Source: Gemmata palustris (GTDB taxonomy: Bacteria > Planctomycetota > Planctomycetia > Gemmatales > Gemmataceae). Taken from it: DNA of 64,000 bases. The translations under genes and the position numbers were made by a program. Numbering within the stretch: position 1 is the first letter of the stretch; the number at the start of each line of letters is the position of its first letter. Shown in pieces: positions 44,242 through 53,256 of the stretch. The notes beneath the pieces were generated by a model. It did no database searches and was not told where the DNA came from. It was given only the letters and a program-made list of their open reading frames with translations. The stretch lies in contig NZ_JAGKQQ010000001.1 of assembly GCF_017939745.1 (NCBI RefSeq), positions 7,455,299 to 7,519,298 on the forward strand. The letters are read 5' to 3'.

Positions 44242-45456
44242 ATGAGCCGGTTCTGGGATGCGGTGAAGCGAACGGTGACCGGCGACGCCAGTCCACCGCC
44301 GGACATTGAGGCTGCGCTCGCCAGCGCGCGTGCCAAAAACCCGGCCCCGATGTTTTGGCTCCTCGGCAAAACACAGTCCGGCAAGACGTCGCTCATTCGC
44401 TACCTGACCGGGGCCGAAGACGCCGCGATCGGGTCCGGGTTCCGCCCGTGTACCAAAACGTCCCGCCTGTACCAGTTCCCCACGCCGGACGCGCCGCTGC
44501 TCAACTTCCTCGACACCCGCGGCGTCGACGAACCGGGCTACGACCCCACCGAGGACATCGCCGCGTTCGACCCGAAGGCGCACGTCGTCGTCGTGACCGC
44601 GAAGGCGACCGACTTCGCCCAGGGCAACGTGCGGCACGCGCTCGAGCGCGTGCGCGCGGTGAGCCGGTCGCGGCCGGTCGTACTCGTGATTACGTGCCTC
44701 CACGAAGCGATCCCCCGGCAGGCGCACCCCGATCCGTATCCCTTTGGGGCGATGATCGCCGACCCCAACGCGCCCGTACCAGAGGGCGTCCCAGAACACC
44801 TCCGCGCGTGCATCGAGGAGCACAAGCGGGCGTTCGTGGGGCTGTTCGATTTGTGCGTTCCTGTGGATCTCACCAAATCCGACGACGGGTTCGCCGAACC
44901 GAACTACGGCGGTGAGCAGGTGAAGCAGGCGCTCCTGAAGGTGCTCCCGTCCGCGTATAGACAGACGCTCTTGCGCCTCAAGGACGCGACCGACGCGCTG
45001 AAAGACGCACACCAGCGCCACGCGGAGCCGATCATTCTGGGCTACACGTCGCTGGCCGGAACTGCAGGGGCGGTGCCGGTGCCGTTCGCGGACATGGTGC
45101 TCTTACCCGGCATTCAGGTCCGGATGGCGCACCACATCGGCCAGATCTACGGCCAGCCCATGACCCCGGAACGCTTGCGGGAACTAGTCGCCGCGATCGG
45201 CGTGGGCATGATCTCGCGCCAACTGGTGCGGCAGGTGGTGAAGTTCATCCCCGTCGTCGGGTCGGCGGTGGGCGCGACCGTGGCCGCGGCCTCGACGTAT
45301 GCGCTCGGCCGCGCGCTGTGCTTCTATTTTGAGGCGGTGTGCGAGGGACACGTGCCCACGCCCGACGCGCTGCGGAAGTTCTATCACGAGCACTACGACG
45401 CCGCCGAGAAGCAGTGGAAGGTCGATCACCCGAAGGGCGAGACGAAAAGCACCTAA
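44242..45456 (+). CDS. Membrane-associated GTPase 1 (Era-like/DUF697)
   Basis: A 404-residue protein. The N-terminal GTPase has the P-loop GKTQSGKTS (42-50) and G3 DTRG (91-94). The G4 specificity motif is poor: TCLHE replaces NKxD. The C-terminal half (from GYTSLAGTAGAVPVPFADMV through FIPVVGSAVGATVAAASTYA) is a DUF697-like hydrophobic region, suggesting membrane attachment. GGAGGA just upstream of the ATG is a good Shine-Dalgarno. It is followed by a second GTPase gene, and the two are likely a functional pair. Confidence 0.82.
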   Translation: MSRFWDAVKRTVTGDASPPPDIEAALASARAKNPAPMFWLLGKTQSGKTSLIRYLTGAEDAAIGSGFRPCTKTSRLYQFPTPDAPLLNFLDTRGVDEPGYDPTEDIAAFDPKAHVVVVTAKATDFAQGNVRHALERVRAVSRSRPVVLVITCLHEAIPRQAHPDPYPFGAMIADPNAPVPEGVPEHLRACIEEHKRAFVGLFDLCVPVDLTKSDDGFAEPNYGGEQVKQALLKVLPSAYRQTLLRLKDATDALKDAHQRHAEPIILGYTSLAGTAGAVPVPFADMVLLPGIQVRMAHHIGQIYGQPMTPERLRELVAAIGVGMISRQLVRQVVKFIPVVGSAVGATVAAASTYALGRALCFYFEAVCEGHVPTPDALRKFYHEHYDAAEKQWKVDHPKGETKST

Positions 45457-45520
45457 CTCTTCGACCTCCGAGGGGACGGGGAGCAGACGCAAGAAATTTG
45501 GGCTGCTCTGTCTTTGCTTC

Positions 45521-45560
45521 CTCCCCTTCCCTTTAGGGAGGGGGTAGGGGGGTAGGTTCT
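45521..45560. repeat. Intergenic copy of the helicase-invading repeat
   Basis: Reads ctccccttccctttagggag then a G-rich run and taggttct, matching the copies at 27214-27304. It sits just upstream of the second GTPase gene, with a weaker complementary stretch (ggggacggggagcagacgc, from about 45473) on the other side of a loop. Confidence 0.88.
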
Positions 45561-45583
45561 CTCGACGCGAACAGGATTCCCGC

Positions 45584-47167
45584 ATGACCCGGCTCCGCAT
45601 CGCGCTTTTAATCGTGCTCTTCGCCGCCCCGTTCGTGTTCCTCATGGGCGCGGGCGGGTACCACTTGTGGTCGACCGGGTGGGTGGTGTGGACGTGGGGG
45701 CCGATGGTGCTGTGCATCGCCCTCGCGTACTTCTTCGCGTGGCGGTGGACCAAGCGCCCCACCCTGCCGCCCACGGACGACCGGCCCGGGTACTGGACCG
45801 ATCGCGATAAGGCGGCGTGGGCGCGGGTCACCGAAAAGGCGAAGTCGTTCGAGGCAATCACCGCCAAACAACTCGAAGACCCCAAACATTACAGCGACCT
45901 CGCGCTCGACCTCGCGAAACAGGTCGCGGAGCTGTACAACCCCGGCGCGACGGACCCGTTCGACCACCTCACGCTGCCGGAAGTGCTCGCGTGCATTGAG
46001 CTCGCGTCCGCCGATCTCGATGAACTGGTGCAGAAGTACGTGCCCGGGTCGCACCTGCTCCGCATCCGCGACATCAAACGGGCGCGGAAGGCGGTGGAGT
46101 ATTACAAGGTCGGGCAGAACATCTATTGGGCCGGTGCCGCGATCGTGGACCCGCTCCAGACGGCGCTGCGCTATTTCGCTTCAAAGGCCGCCCTCGGCAC
46201 GCTGCTCGATAGGCTCCAGAGCAACGTGATTCTGTGGTTCCACACCGCGTTCATTCACCACCTCGGCCGGTACCTCGTCGAACTGAACAGCGGGCGGCTC
46301 CGGGTCGGCGTGAAGCGCTACCGCGAACTACTCGCGCAGCACCAGGCGCCGCCGATCGACGACCCGGGCACACGCCCGCCCGTTTCGCCCGAAGAGAGCG
46401 CGGACGCGACCGTCGCCGCCGCTGCCAACACTGCGACCGGCCCGAAGGCGATTACCGTGAGCATCCTCGGCTCGGTGAAAGCGGGGAAATCGAGCCTGGT
46501 GAACGCGCTCCTCGGCAAGAGCGCCGCCACCGTGGACCGACTGCCCGTGACGGCCGGGGTGCGGTACGACTACACGCTGCCGGAGGGCCAACCGGTGAGC
46601 ATCCTCGACACCAGCGGTTACGGGCAGGACGGCCCGACCGACGAGGATTTTGCTGCCGCGGTGGAGGCGTCGCGTGACGCGGACCTGATTTTGCTCGTGA
46701 CGCAGGCGACCGTTCCCGGGCGCCAGCCGGACCTCGACCTGCTCGGCCGGCTGCGGGCGTGGTTCGCGGAGAAGCCGCACCTGCGCATGCCGCCGGTGGT
46801 GGTGGTCGTTTCGCACATCGATTTACTCAGTCCGAAAGCGGAGTGGGCGCCGCCCTACGACTGGAAGACCGGCCAGCGCCCGAAGGAAGTCAACATCCGC
46901 GAGTGCCTGGACGTGGTGCGGGAGCAACTGGGCACGCACGCAACGGACGTAGTGCCGGTCTGCGGGCGCGAGGGCGAGCGGTTCGGGATCGTTGAGGGGT
47001 TGATACCCGCGGTCGTGGCTCACCTCGACCACGCGCGGGGCGCCGCGGTTCTGAAGGCGTTCGAGGACGAAGCGGGCGCGCGGAAGTACGAGAAGATCGG
47101 TGAACAGGTCATCGCCGGCGGTAAGCAGGTGCTGAACGTGCTCCGGGACGTGTTCGGGAAGAAGTAG
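45584..47167 (+). CDS. Membrane-anchored GTPase 2
   Basis: A 527-residue protein. Two N-terminal membrane segments (RIALLIVLFAAPFVFLMGAG and WVVWTWGPMVLCIALAYFFA) anchor it. A helical domain covers about 60-280. The C-terminal GTPase has the P-loop GSVKAGKSS (296-304), DTSG (342-345) and SHID in place of NKxD. Conserved helical words include YYKVGQNIYWAGAAIVDPLQ and LRVGVKRYRELL. It probably acts together with the preceding GTPase at the membrane. The exact function is unknown; dynamin- or YcjX-like roles in envelope stress are possible. Confidence 0.82.
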   Translation: MTRLRIALLIVLFAAPFVFLMGAGGYHLWSTGWVVWTWGPMVLCIALAYFFAWRWTKRPTLPPTDDRPGYWTDRDKAAWARVTEKAKSFEAITAKQLEDPKHYSDLALDLAKQVAELYNPGATDPFDHLTLPEVLACIELASADLDELVQKYVPGSHLLRIRDIKRARKAVEYYKVGQNIYWAGAAIVDPLQTALRYFASKAALGTLLDRLQSNVILWFHTAFIHHLGRYLVELNSGRLRVGVKRYRELLAQHQAPPIDDPGTRPPVSPEESADATVAAAANTATGPKAITVSILGSVKAGKSSLVNALLGKSAATVDRLPVTAGVRYDYTLPEGQPVSILDTSGYGQDGPTDEDFAAAVEASRDADLILLVTQATVPGRQPDLDLLGRLRAWFAEKPHLRMPPVVVVVSHIDLLSPKAEWAPPYDWKTGQRPKEVNIRECLDVVREQLGTHATDVVPVCGREGERFGIVEGLIPAVVAHLDHARGAAVLKAFEDEAGARKYEKIGEQVIAGGKQVLNVLRDVFGKK

Positions 47168-47191
47168 GGTGAGGCGGTGGCTACGGTTTAT

Positions 47192-47421
47192 GTAGGGTGG
47201 GTCGAGCCGGCTCTGCGGCGAAGGCCCACCACAACCGTTAACCGCGAAGGCACGTCTGGGCGCTCGACTTTCTGTGGTGGGCCTTCGCCGCAGAGCCGGC
47301 TCGACTACATAAACGGCCCCAACCACGGACCACGAAGCCCCACTTTCGGGGGCCAATCCCCGCGCTCTTTGTCGCGGGCGGTGGTGGGCCTTCGCCGCTG
47401 AGCCGGCTCGACCCACCCTAC
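47192..47421. repeat. Three-copy repeat with inverted orientation
   Basis: Copy 1 at 47192-47231 (gtagggtgggtcgagccggc...), copy 2 inverted at 47275-47308 and copy 3 inverted at 47382-47421, which matches copy 1 over its full 40 nt with one difference (gcagag versus gctgag). Copies 1 and 2, and copies 1 and 3, can form long stems. The repeat fills most of the 336-bp gap between GTPase 2 and the convergent nitrilase gene. Confidence 0.9.
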
Positions 47422-47503
47422 AAAACGGCCACACCACAACCGCCGAAGCGCCTTCCGTACCGCGGTAGGTCTTCGCCGCGAGTGGGCGACCCAACCTCCA
47501 AAA

Positions 47504-48367
47504 TCACTTGTTGAAGTGCCCGGTGAACGCGCCGGGGTTCGCGACCAGCGGGCCGTACATTTCCGGGCGCCGCCAATTCACGCGGTCGATCTCGTACTCG
47601 CCGACGCACGTCACCACGCGCTTCTGCGCCGCGGCCGTCGGGTTCACTTCGATGGTAAAGATCGCTTCCTCGCCCTCTGGGGCGAAATGCAGCACGTTAC
47701 CCAGGTAGTCCGCGGCCGAACTCAGCCCGATGTAGTGGAACCCGCTCTCGTCGCCGACGCGGTTCACCGCGAGGTAGTAGATGTGGTTCTCCCACGCGCG
47801 CGCCGCGGAGACCAGTTCGGCCATCTTGCGGGCGTTCGTGGCCCAGTTGGTCGGGAGCACGACGAGATCGGCTCCGAGGAGCGTGAGGACGCGCGCCGAT
47901 TCCGGGAAGCTGCCGTCGAAGCAGATGTTCATCCCGATCTTCAGCCCACCCAGGTCGTGGACCGCGAGCGGGCGGTCGCCCGGATCGGTGAACCGGTCCG
48001 CGCCCAGACAGGGCAGGTGTAGTTTGCGGTAACCCGCGACGAAGCCCTGCGGCCCGACGAGGGCGGACGAGTTGTAGAGCTTGCCGTCGGGCGCGGATTC
48101 GAGCAGCCCGAAGACGGCCCACACGCCTAATTCGGCGCACGCTTTCGCGACGACGTCGGTGCTCGGGCCGGGGAGCGGTTCCGCGGCAGCCAGGGCGTGC
48201 GCGCGCGACGTGAACCCGTACCCGGAGAGCACGCACTCGGGGAACACGACGAGCTTCGCCCCGCGCGCGGCGGCCCGGCGCAAGTTCGCGACGACGGCGG
48301 AGCGGTTCGCAGCGAGAGCGCCCAGCGCGCAGTCCATCTGCACGCCGGCCACGGTCCAGTTCGACAT
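47504..48367 (-). CDS. Carbon-nitrogen hydrolase (nitrilase superfamily)
   Basis: A 287-residue amidase-type hydrolase. The catalytic triad is visible: E44 in VFPECVLSGYG, a lysine near 116 in GYRKLHLP, and the nucleophilic Cys near 151 in GMNICFDGSFPE. The usual final motif follows (LVVLPTNWATNA). The protein is cytoplasmic and probably cleaves an amide or nitrile; the substrate cannot be predicted. No partner gene is clear. It lies just after the large membrane protein gene on the same strand. Confidence 0.88.
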   Translation of the reverse strand: MSNWTVAGVQMDCALGALAANRSAVVANLRRAAARGAKLVVFPECVLSGYGFTSRAHALAAAEPLPGPSTDVVAKACAELGVWAVFGLLESAPDGKLYNSSALVGPQGFVAGYRKLHLPCLGADRFTDPGDRPLAVHDLGGLKIGMNICFDGSFPESARVLTLLGADLVVLPTNWATNARKMAELVSAARAWENHIYYLAVNRVGDESGFHYIGLSSAADYLGNVLHFAPEGEEAIFTIEVNPTAAAQKRVVTCVGEYEIDRVNWRRPEMYGPLVANPGAFTGHFNK

Positions 48368-48419
48368 CGGGTACCCTCACCTGGCGCCCGCGCGGAATGA
48401 CCCCGCGCGGACCGCCGGC

Positions 48420-51400
48420 CTACGGTTTGGCGGCTTGCTTCTCGGCCCGTTCAATCAACTGCAGGTACTGCTCCGCGAGCGGCGGGCGCACCGAGGGCAG
48501 CCCCCACCCGGCGGGCGGCTTGCGGTGCGACTCCTTGAACCGCTCCTTCGCGGCCGGGATGTCGCCCTCCAAAAGGAACAGAACGCCGCGGCGGTAGAAG
48601 AAGTCGGCTTCGGAATTTAAGTTCTCGATGGCACCCCGCTGGATCATTACGCGCAGCACGTCCCACGAACTGAGCCAGAGGTACGATCGGAGCACCTGGT
48701 CGTGACCGGGCACGAGTGCGAACGGCGGGACGATCATCGTGTGTACGACTTGGGTCGGGTCTTTCGTGGGATTGGCCCCTCGAGCCGCACGGTTGATGTA
48801 ATCCCTGGGGACTTCGGGGCCGGGCGGTTTGTTTAATTTCTCCAATTGGCCGACGTCGGGGTTGAGTGCGTCCCACACGTCGCCGGCGGTCTTGTATTCG
48901 CCGGCGAGGACCGATTTTTGATACTTGAGCATTTGCACCAGTGGCACCACGTGTGCCTGGGCGATTCGGTCGGCCCTGTCCGGGTCGGTTAAAACCTTAA
49001 GTAAGTCGGCCGCGTCTTCGATTCGACCGGTCGCGAGCGCGAGCGACACCTGTAGCGCGAAAACGCGGACCGCACTTTCCCCGAACTCTTTGTCGAAATC
49101 AGCGTCTTTTAGTAGCTCCAGCGCTTCGCTGAGCATGCAGTTCCGAATAGCGCTTTGAAAGGCGGTAGACAGTTTCGGTGCCGGCCCCTTACCCGTTTCG
49201 TACCGCTCCTTGTATCGGATCAGAGTGTTCTCAATTTCCACCTTGCGATTTTCGACCTGTTTGATGTTGTTTTTTTGATCTTCGCCCGACATCTCAGCGA
49301 AATCAATCGGGGCGTATTCGAGGGCCTTCCGGAGCGCGTCGTGGGCCGCGTCGATGGCGAGCACGAACGGGACCCCGTTGTTGATCGGTACCATGTTGGG
49401 GGTCGCGCTCGCCGCTCGCGCCACCGCGCCGTTGCCGCGGTCGGCGAAGATCGGCTGGCTGAGCCCTTGCAGGATCAGTGCCGAGCCGGCGTCCACCATG
49501 AGCCCGCTGTACTCGACCATTTCCTTACCCCGTGGGTCGCGCCACCGAAGCGGGGTGCCGAGGTACGCTTCGCTCAGTTCCAGGGCCACGGCGGTCGCGG
49601 GTGCGGCAAACTGGCCGCGCTTGTACTGGTCGGGCCGCGGGAGCCGCACCAGGCACTGGCGGTACGCGGTCACCCGCCCCAAGGCCCGCTCGCCGTCGGT
49701 GAGCGGCAGGTCCGGGTCGGCCAGGGCCTGGGCGAGTGCGTAGTACCCGTCGGGGTGATCCGGGTCCTCGGCGATGGCCCGGCGCGCGGCTCGGATCGCC
49801 AGTAGGGGGATGGCGCGCATCGCGGCATCATCGGATTCGGCGCCCGCGTAGTTCGGCGCGACGTGCAGCAGTTTCGCCTGTTCCGCCGTGCGCAGCGCGA
49901 AATGGTGAAGTGCGTGCCGGTCCGCCGCCCACCAGCCGAGGGTGAGGGGCCGGACGAGTGCGTGGCGGATCCTGTCGCGCTCGGTCAGAGCGCTCTTGTA
50001 AACGAGCCACCCGATCGCCTCAGCGGCGCCGGCCGGGGCGTTGCGCGGGGTGCGCACGAACGCTTCCTCCCACCCGGCGGGGGCGAGTGGTTGTTGGAGC
50101 ACCGGCTCGGGAATTTTTTTAACCCCCGCTCCGAATGCCAGAAGGCCGGGGTCCAGGCGCAGGTTCGCGAACGAGGGCTTGCCCCCGCTCGGCCCCGGGC
50201 GCCAACCGAACACGGCGGTGCGCCCGTCCGTGTACCACGCGGACCACTCGCCCCACTGCATGTACAATCGTTGCGTGGCGAATTGGGTCAGTAACCGCAA
50301 CCTGTTAATCTCGCTGGCGCCGGAGTGGAGCGCCAGGTACTCGGCGCCGCGGCGCGCGAGCACGTCGGTCGCGTCTTGCGGCACCGGCGGTTCGTCGCCG
50401 ACGCGGATCAGCCCCAGCCCCTTGCGGATCGCGAGGTAATCCGCCAGTTCGCGGCGGTGGTGGTTGAACCGCCCGTTGAGGAGCACCTTTTCCTGCGGCG
50501 CGAACCAGGCTACGTAGTTCGCCAGGTCGGTGCTCGTGATGACCCCGCGGGCGTCGGCCGGCAGCCCGCCGTCCGTGCGCCACGTTTTGAGTTGCTCGGA
50601 CGCTTGAACCAGCGCCGGGTCGGGTTCCACCGCCCAGACCAGGCGCCGGGCGTTCGCGGGGTTGTTCGCGTCCGGGTGAACCCAGCCGGGGTACGCGAGA
50701 ACGCACAACAGGCACACCGCGAGGACCGAAAGCACGCGCCCGCCGGACGAGCCGATCAGTAGCAGCCGGGTGAGCGGGTCGCCCCAGGTCTTGAGTTCGG
50801 CGCGCCCGCTAAATGCGTTCAACTGTGATGCCACCAGTGGTACCGCGACGAGCACGAAGAACGGGATGGCGTAGATGCTCAGGAAGCTCAGCACTGCGAA
50901 GCCGAGCCACAGCGTGACGTGCGAAAGGCGGATGCGGCCGACGCCCAAGCTGCCGGCCAACCCGATGACCGTGGCGCCGAGCACCAAGAGGAGGACGTAG
51001 GCCAGCCCGTTCGCGTTGTAGCCGAGCCCCGCGTTATCGACGTAGATGTTGTCGTAAGGTGCGTAGAGCATTTGCCGCAGGCGCGGGTCCGATTCCGCGC
51101 CGGGCGCGCCGACCAGCTCGAACGGGAGCTCCCACACGCGGACGTGGTTCGGGGTCAGCGTACAAGCCAGAAGTCCGATCCCCAGGGCCTTCGCGAGGGT
51201 CGCGGTGTCGGGCAACCGGCCGAGGGTGTCGGTACCCGCGTTCCCCTCGGGCTCGTCCGGCGAATTGAACCCGTATTTCTGAATCAGGTCGCCGACGAGG
51301 ATGAGGGCCAGCGCGAGCGGCCCGATGAAGAACCACTGGTCGCAACTCGCCCACACCCAGAATGTGATTCCGATGGCGATCGGGAACTGCCACGAGTCCT

Positions 51401-52010
51401 TCTTGTGCGGCACGCGGAACAGTAGAAACAGCGTAACCGCGAGTAATAACACGGACGCGACGAACGGGCGCAGTGTGAACTGCGGGGCCGCCGCGAGCAC
51501 CCCCACGCACGCGACCGCGGCCCACGGCCAGAGCGAGAAGTTCGGCCGCCGGATCGCGATCAACAGGCCGAACGTGAGCGCGACGAGGAGCGCCTTCGCG
51601 ACCACGAGCACCACTCCATCGCCCCCGTACAGGGGGTACATGAGGGCGTCCGCGAGCCAACTGTGGTTCACCCAGGTGCGCCCCTCGGCGCTGTAACTGA
51701 ACGGGTCGCTCCCGCCGGGGAAGTATTCGCCCGCGAACAGGCGCTTGCCGGTCGCGAGGTGGACCCACAGGTCCGAGTTGCGGGCGGCGAACGATGCCGC
51801 GGCGAACGCGAGTAACAGCACCAGACCGACGAGCGCCGCGTCCACGCCACCGAACCAGTTCGGCCACGTGGCGAGCTTCGGCTGAGGGGCGGCCGCGGGC
51901 ACGCTGGAGGCGTCCGCGCTGGAGGTGGGATCGGGCTGTTCGTTCGGTCCCTCGGGGGTTCCGTCACTGGGGGGCGGTGGCGGCGGTGGCGGCGGAACGG
52001 ACAGCTTCAC
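48420..52010 (-). CDS. Large multi-spanning membrane protein with helical C-terminus
   Basis: A 1196-residue protein. A proline run (residues 6-14) and a Pro/Ser linker open the N-terminus; about 10-12 membrane segments follow to about residue 450. The opening motif NSDLWVHLATGKRLFAGEYF with DPFSYSAEGRTWVNHSWLAD recalls oligosaccharyl- and mannosyl-transferase-like proteins (GT-C type), which often have acidic residues in the first loop. From about 470 on it is soluble and helical, with TPR-like repeats (YYALAQALADPDLPLTDGER and SLALATGRIEDAADLL). Function unknown; a sugar-transferase role is a guess. Confidence 0.7.
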   Translation of the reverse strand: MKLSVPPPPPPPPPSDGTPEGPNEQPDPTSSADASSVPAAAPQPKLATWPNWFGGVDAALVGLVLLLAFAAASFAARNSDLWVHLATGKRLFAGEYFPGGSDPFSYSAEGRTWVNHSWLADALMYPLYGGDGVVLVVAKALLVALTFGLLIAIRRPNFSLWPWAAVACVGVLAAAPQFTLRPFVASVLLLAVTLFLLFRVPHKKDSWQFPIAIGITFWVWASCDQWFFIGPLALALILVGDLIQKYGFNSPDEPEGNAGTDTLGRLPDTATLAKALGIGLLACTLTPNHVRVWELPFELVGAPGAESDPRLRQMLYAPYDNIYVDNAGLGYNANGLAYVLLLVLGATVIGLAGSLGVGRIRLSHVTLWLGFAVLSFLSIYAIPFFVLVAVPLVASQLNAFSGRAELKTWGDPLTRLLLIGSSGGRVLSVLAVCLLCVLAYPGWVHPDANNPANARRLVWAVEPDPALVQASEQLKTWRTDGGLPADARGVITSTDLANYVAWFAPQEKVLLNGRFNHHRRELADYLAIRKGLGLIRVGDEPPVPQDATDVLARRGAEYLALHSGASEINRLRLLTQFATQRLYMQWGEWSAWYTDGRTAVFGWRPGPSGGKPSFANLRLDPGLLAFGAGVKKIPEPVLQQPLAPAGWEEAFVRTPRNAPAGAAEAIGWLVYKSALTERDRIRHALVRPLTLGWWAADRHALHHFALRTAEQAKLLHVAPNYAGAESDDAAMRAIPLLAIRAARRAIAEDPDHPDGYYALAQALADPDLPLTDGERALGRVTAYRQCLVRLPRPDQYKRGQFAAPATAVALELSEAYLGTPLRWRDPRGKEMVEYSGLMVDAGSALILQGLSQPIFADRGNGAVARAASATPNMVPINNGVPFVLAIDAAHDALRKALEYAPIDFAEMSGEDQKNNIKQVENRKVEIENTLIRYKERYETGKGPAPKLSTAFQSAIRNCMLSEALELLKDADFDKEFGESAVRVFALQVSLALATGRIEDAADLLKVLTDPDRADRIAQAHVVPLVQMLKYQKSVLAGEYKTAGDVWDALNPDVGQLEKLNKPPGPEVPRDYINRAARGANPTKDPTQVVHTMIVPPFALVPGHDQVLRSYLWLSSWDVLRVMIQRGAIENLNSEADFFYRRGVLFLLEGDIPAAKERFKESHRKPPAGWGLPSVRPPLAEQYLQLIERAEKQAAKP

Positions 52011-52208
52011 GACGACCTCATCAATGATGGCGCAAAGGCGGACGTGGTATCACGCTAGGCTCTCCCACATGTACGGTCAAGCAGGGGCCGTAGTTCGGTG
52101 CCGCGGGGCGGCCGAATCCCGGGCGCGCGGGCGGGCGGCTCGTGCGTGTGGCTACGGGAATGCACCCGACGTGAACGACGACACGCGGTTCGGAGCACGT
52201 TCCGCTAT

Positions 52209-52733
52209 CTACGATTCCGTCATCATGGCTTCGAGTTGGGCGGCGGTGAGGAAGAGGCGGTAGGGGCGGCCGGGGAGTTCGGTGAAGTCGAAGTGTTGGT
52301 AAAATGCTTTAGAAGTGTCGTCGATGCAATCGAGAATGACCGCGATGAAGGCGAACGTCTGCCCGGCCTGATAGCAGTCGCGTAGGGCTTGTGCGAGTAG
52401 TAACCGCCCCAACCCCTGTCCCTGTCGGTCGACCGCCACGCCGAGCCACGCCAGCACCGCAACCGGCAGCATTCGACGCGGGAGTTTCTTGGCAGCTTCG
52501 GCCGGGAGATCGCCGAAATCGACCTGACCGGTCGCGAGCGTGAAGTAGCCAGCGATGCCCCCGGATTCGTCGAGAATCACTTTCGTTGCGGAAAGGTGCT
52601 TGTCCTGGTTCTGAAGCGCCTTTGTCGCGAGCCAGTCGTCCACGTCGGTCTGACCGCTCGCGAACGCTTTTCGGGGGTGAGATTTCGCCAACCGTTCGAG
52701 CCGGAACCCGATCGGGAACCGCACATCGCTCAT
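52209..52733 (-). CDS. GNAT acetyltransferase toxin
   Basis: A 174-residue GNAT acetyltransferase starting MSDVRFPIGFRLERLAKSHP. The acetyl-CoA motif is VAVDRQGQGLGRLLLAQALR, preceded by the strand LPVAVLAWLGV. The signature FASGQTDVDDWLATKALQNQ and the C-terminal AFYQHFDFTELPGRPYRLFL match TacT/AtaT-type toxins, which acetylate the amino group of charged tRNAs and stop translation. The antitoxin gene is directly upstream, 49 bp away. The start at 52733 is chosen over 20 codons further upstream. Confidence 0.88.
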   Translation of the reverse strand: MSDVRFPIGFRLERLAKSHPRKAFASGQTDVDDWLATKALQNQDKHLSATKVILDESGGIAGYFTLATGQVDFGDLPAEAAKKLPRRMLPVAVLAWLGVAVDRQGQGLGRLLLAQALRDCYQAGQTFAFIAVILDCIDDTSKAFYQHFDFTELPGRPYRLFLTAAQLEAMMTES

Positions 52734-52782
52734 GCTCTCGACCCTTCTATTCGGAGCAGTGGGATTTTGTTGTGAAGGTGGG

Positions 52783-53067
52783 TTACGATTCACCTCGCAT
52801 GAGTTTGCCGAGCGCCTTCTGCGCCGCGGTCAATTTGACGGGAGTACTGAGCGCGGTCCAGAACGCGAGTTGTTCGTCCGGTGTCATGGCAATGGTTTGC
52901 TCGTGGGCCGCCGTAACTTCTTTGCGGGCTTGTGCAACGGTCACCTGCCGAACGTAATCACTCACGCTAATACCGCGCAGTTCCGCTGCACGGGTCAGCA
53001 CGCCTTTGCTCTCTTCATCAAGCCGAACCATGAGTGGACTGGCGGCTTTTGAATGCGCTTTTGCCAT
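52783..53067 (-). CDS. DUF1778 antitoxin
   Basis: A 94-residue ribbon-helix-helix antitoxin of the TacA/DUF1778 type: ASPLMVRLDEESKGVLTRAA, ELRGISVSDYVRQVTVAQAR. It neutralises the GNAT toxin and represses its own operon. The ATG at 53067 has GGAGG 5 bases upstream (53073-53077). A perfect palindrome at 53101-53119 upstream is a good candidate operator. Confidence 0.88.
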   Translation of the reverse strand: MAKAHSKAASPLMVRLDEESKGVLTRAAELRGISVSDYVRQVTVAQARKEVTAAHEQTIAMTPDEQLAFWTALSTPVKLTAAQKALGKLMRGES

Positions 53068-53100
53068 TGGAGCCTCCGATGGCACTGAGTCTACTCGAGT

Positions 53101-53119
53101 GTATTGCACAATGCAATAC
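53101..53119. promoter_or_regulatory. Palindromic operator of the toxin-antitoxin operon
   Basis: A perfect inverted repeat, gtattgca-caa-tgcaatac, 8-bp arms and a 3-bp spacer, 34 bp upstream of the antitoxin start. Its AT-rich sequence stands out from the GC-rich genome. By analogy with TacAT and AtaRT operons it is the likely site for autorepression by the antitoxin-toxin complex. I could not assign a promoter with confidence. Confidence 0.7.
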
Positions 53120-53256
53120 GGTACGGTCTCCGAAACGGCGTCGCGCAGTTCGGCTTGTCAACGGTCCCGGAATGGGTTCCAATCTCCATAATCTCTGAAT
53201 CCGCACGCATAGGAAAGCGCGCCCGGAATGACTCCGGGAGGGACGGAACCTTCACC

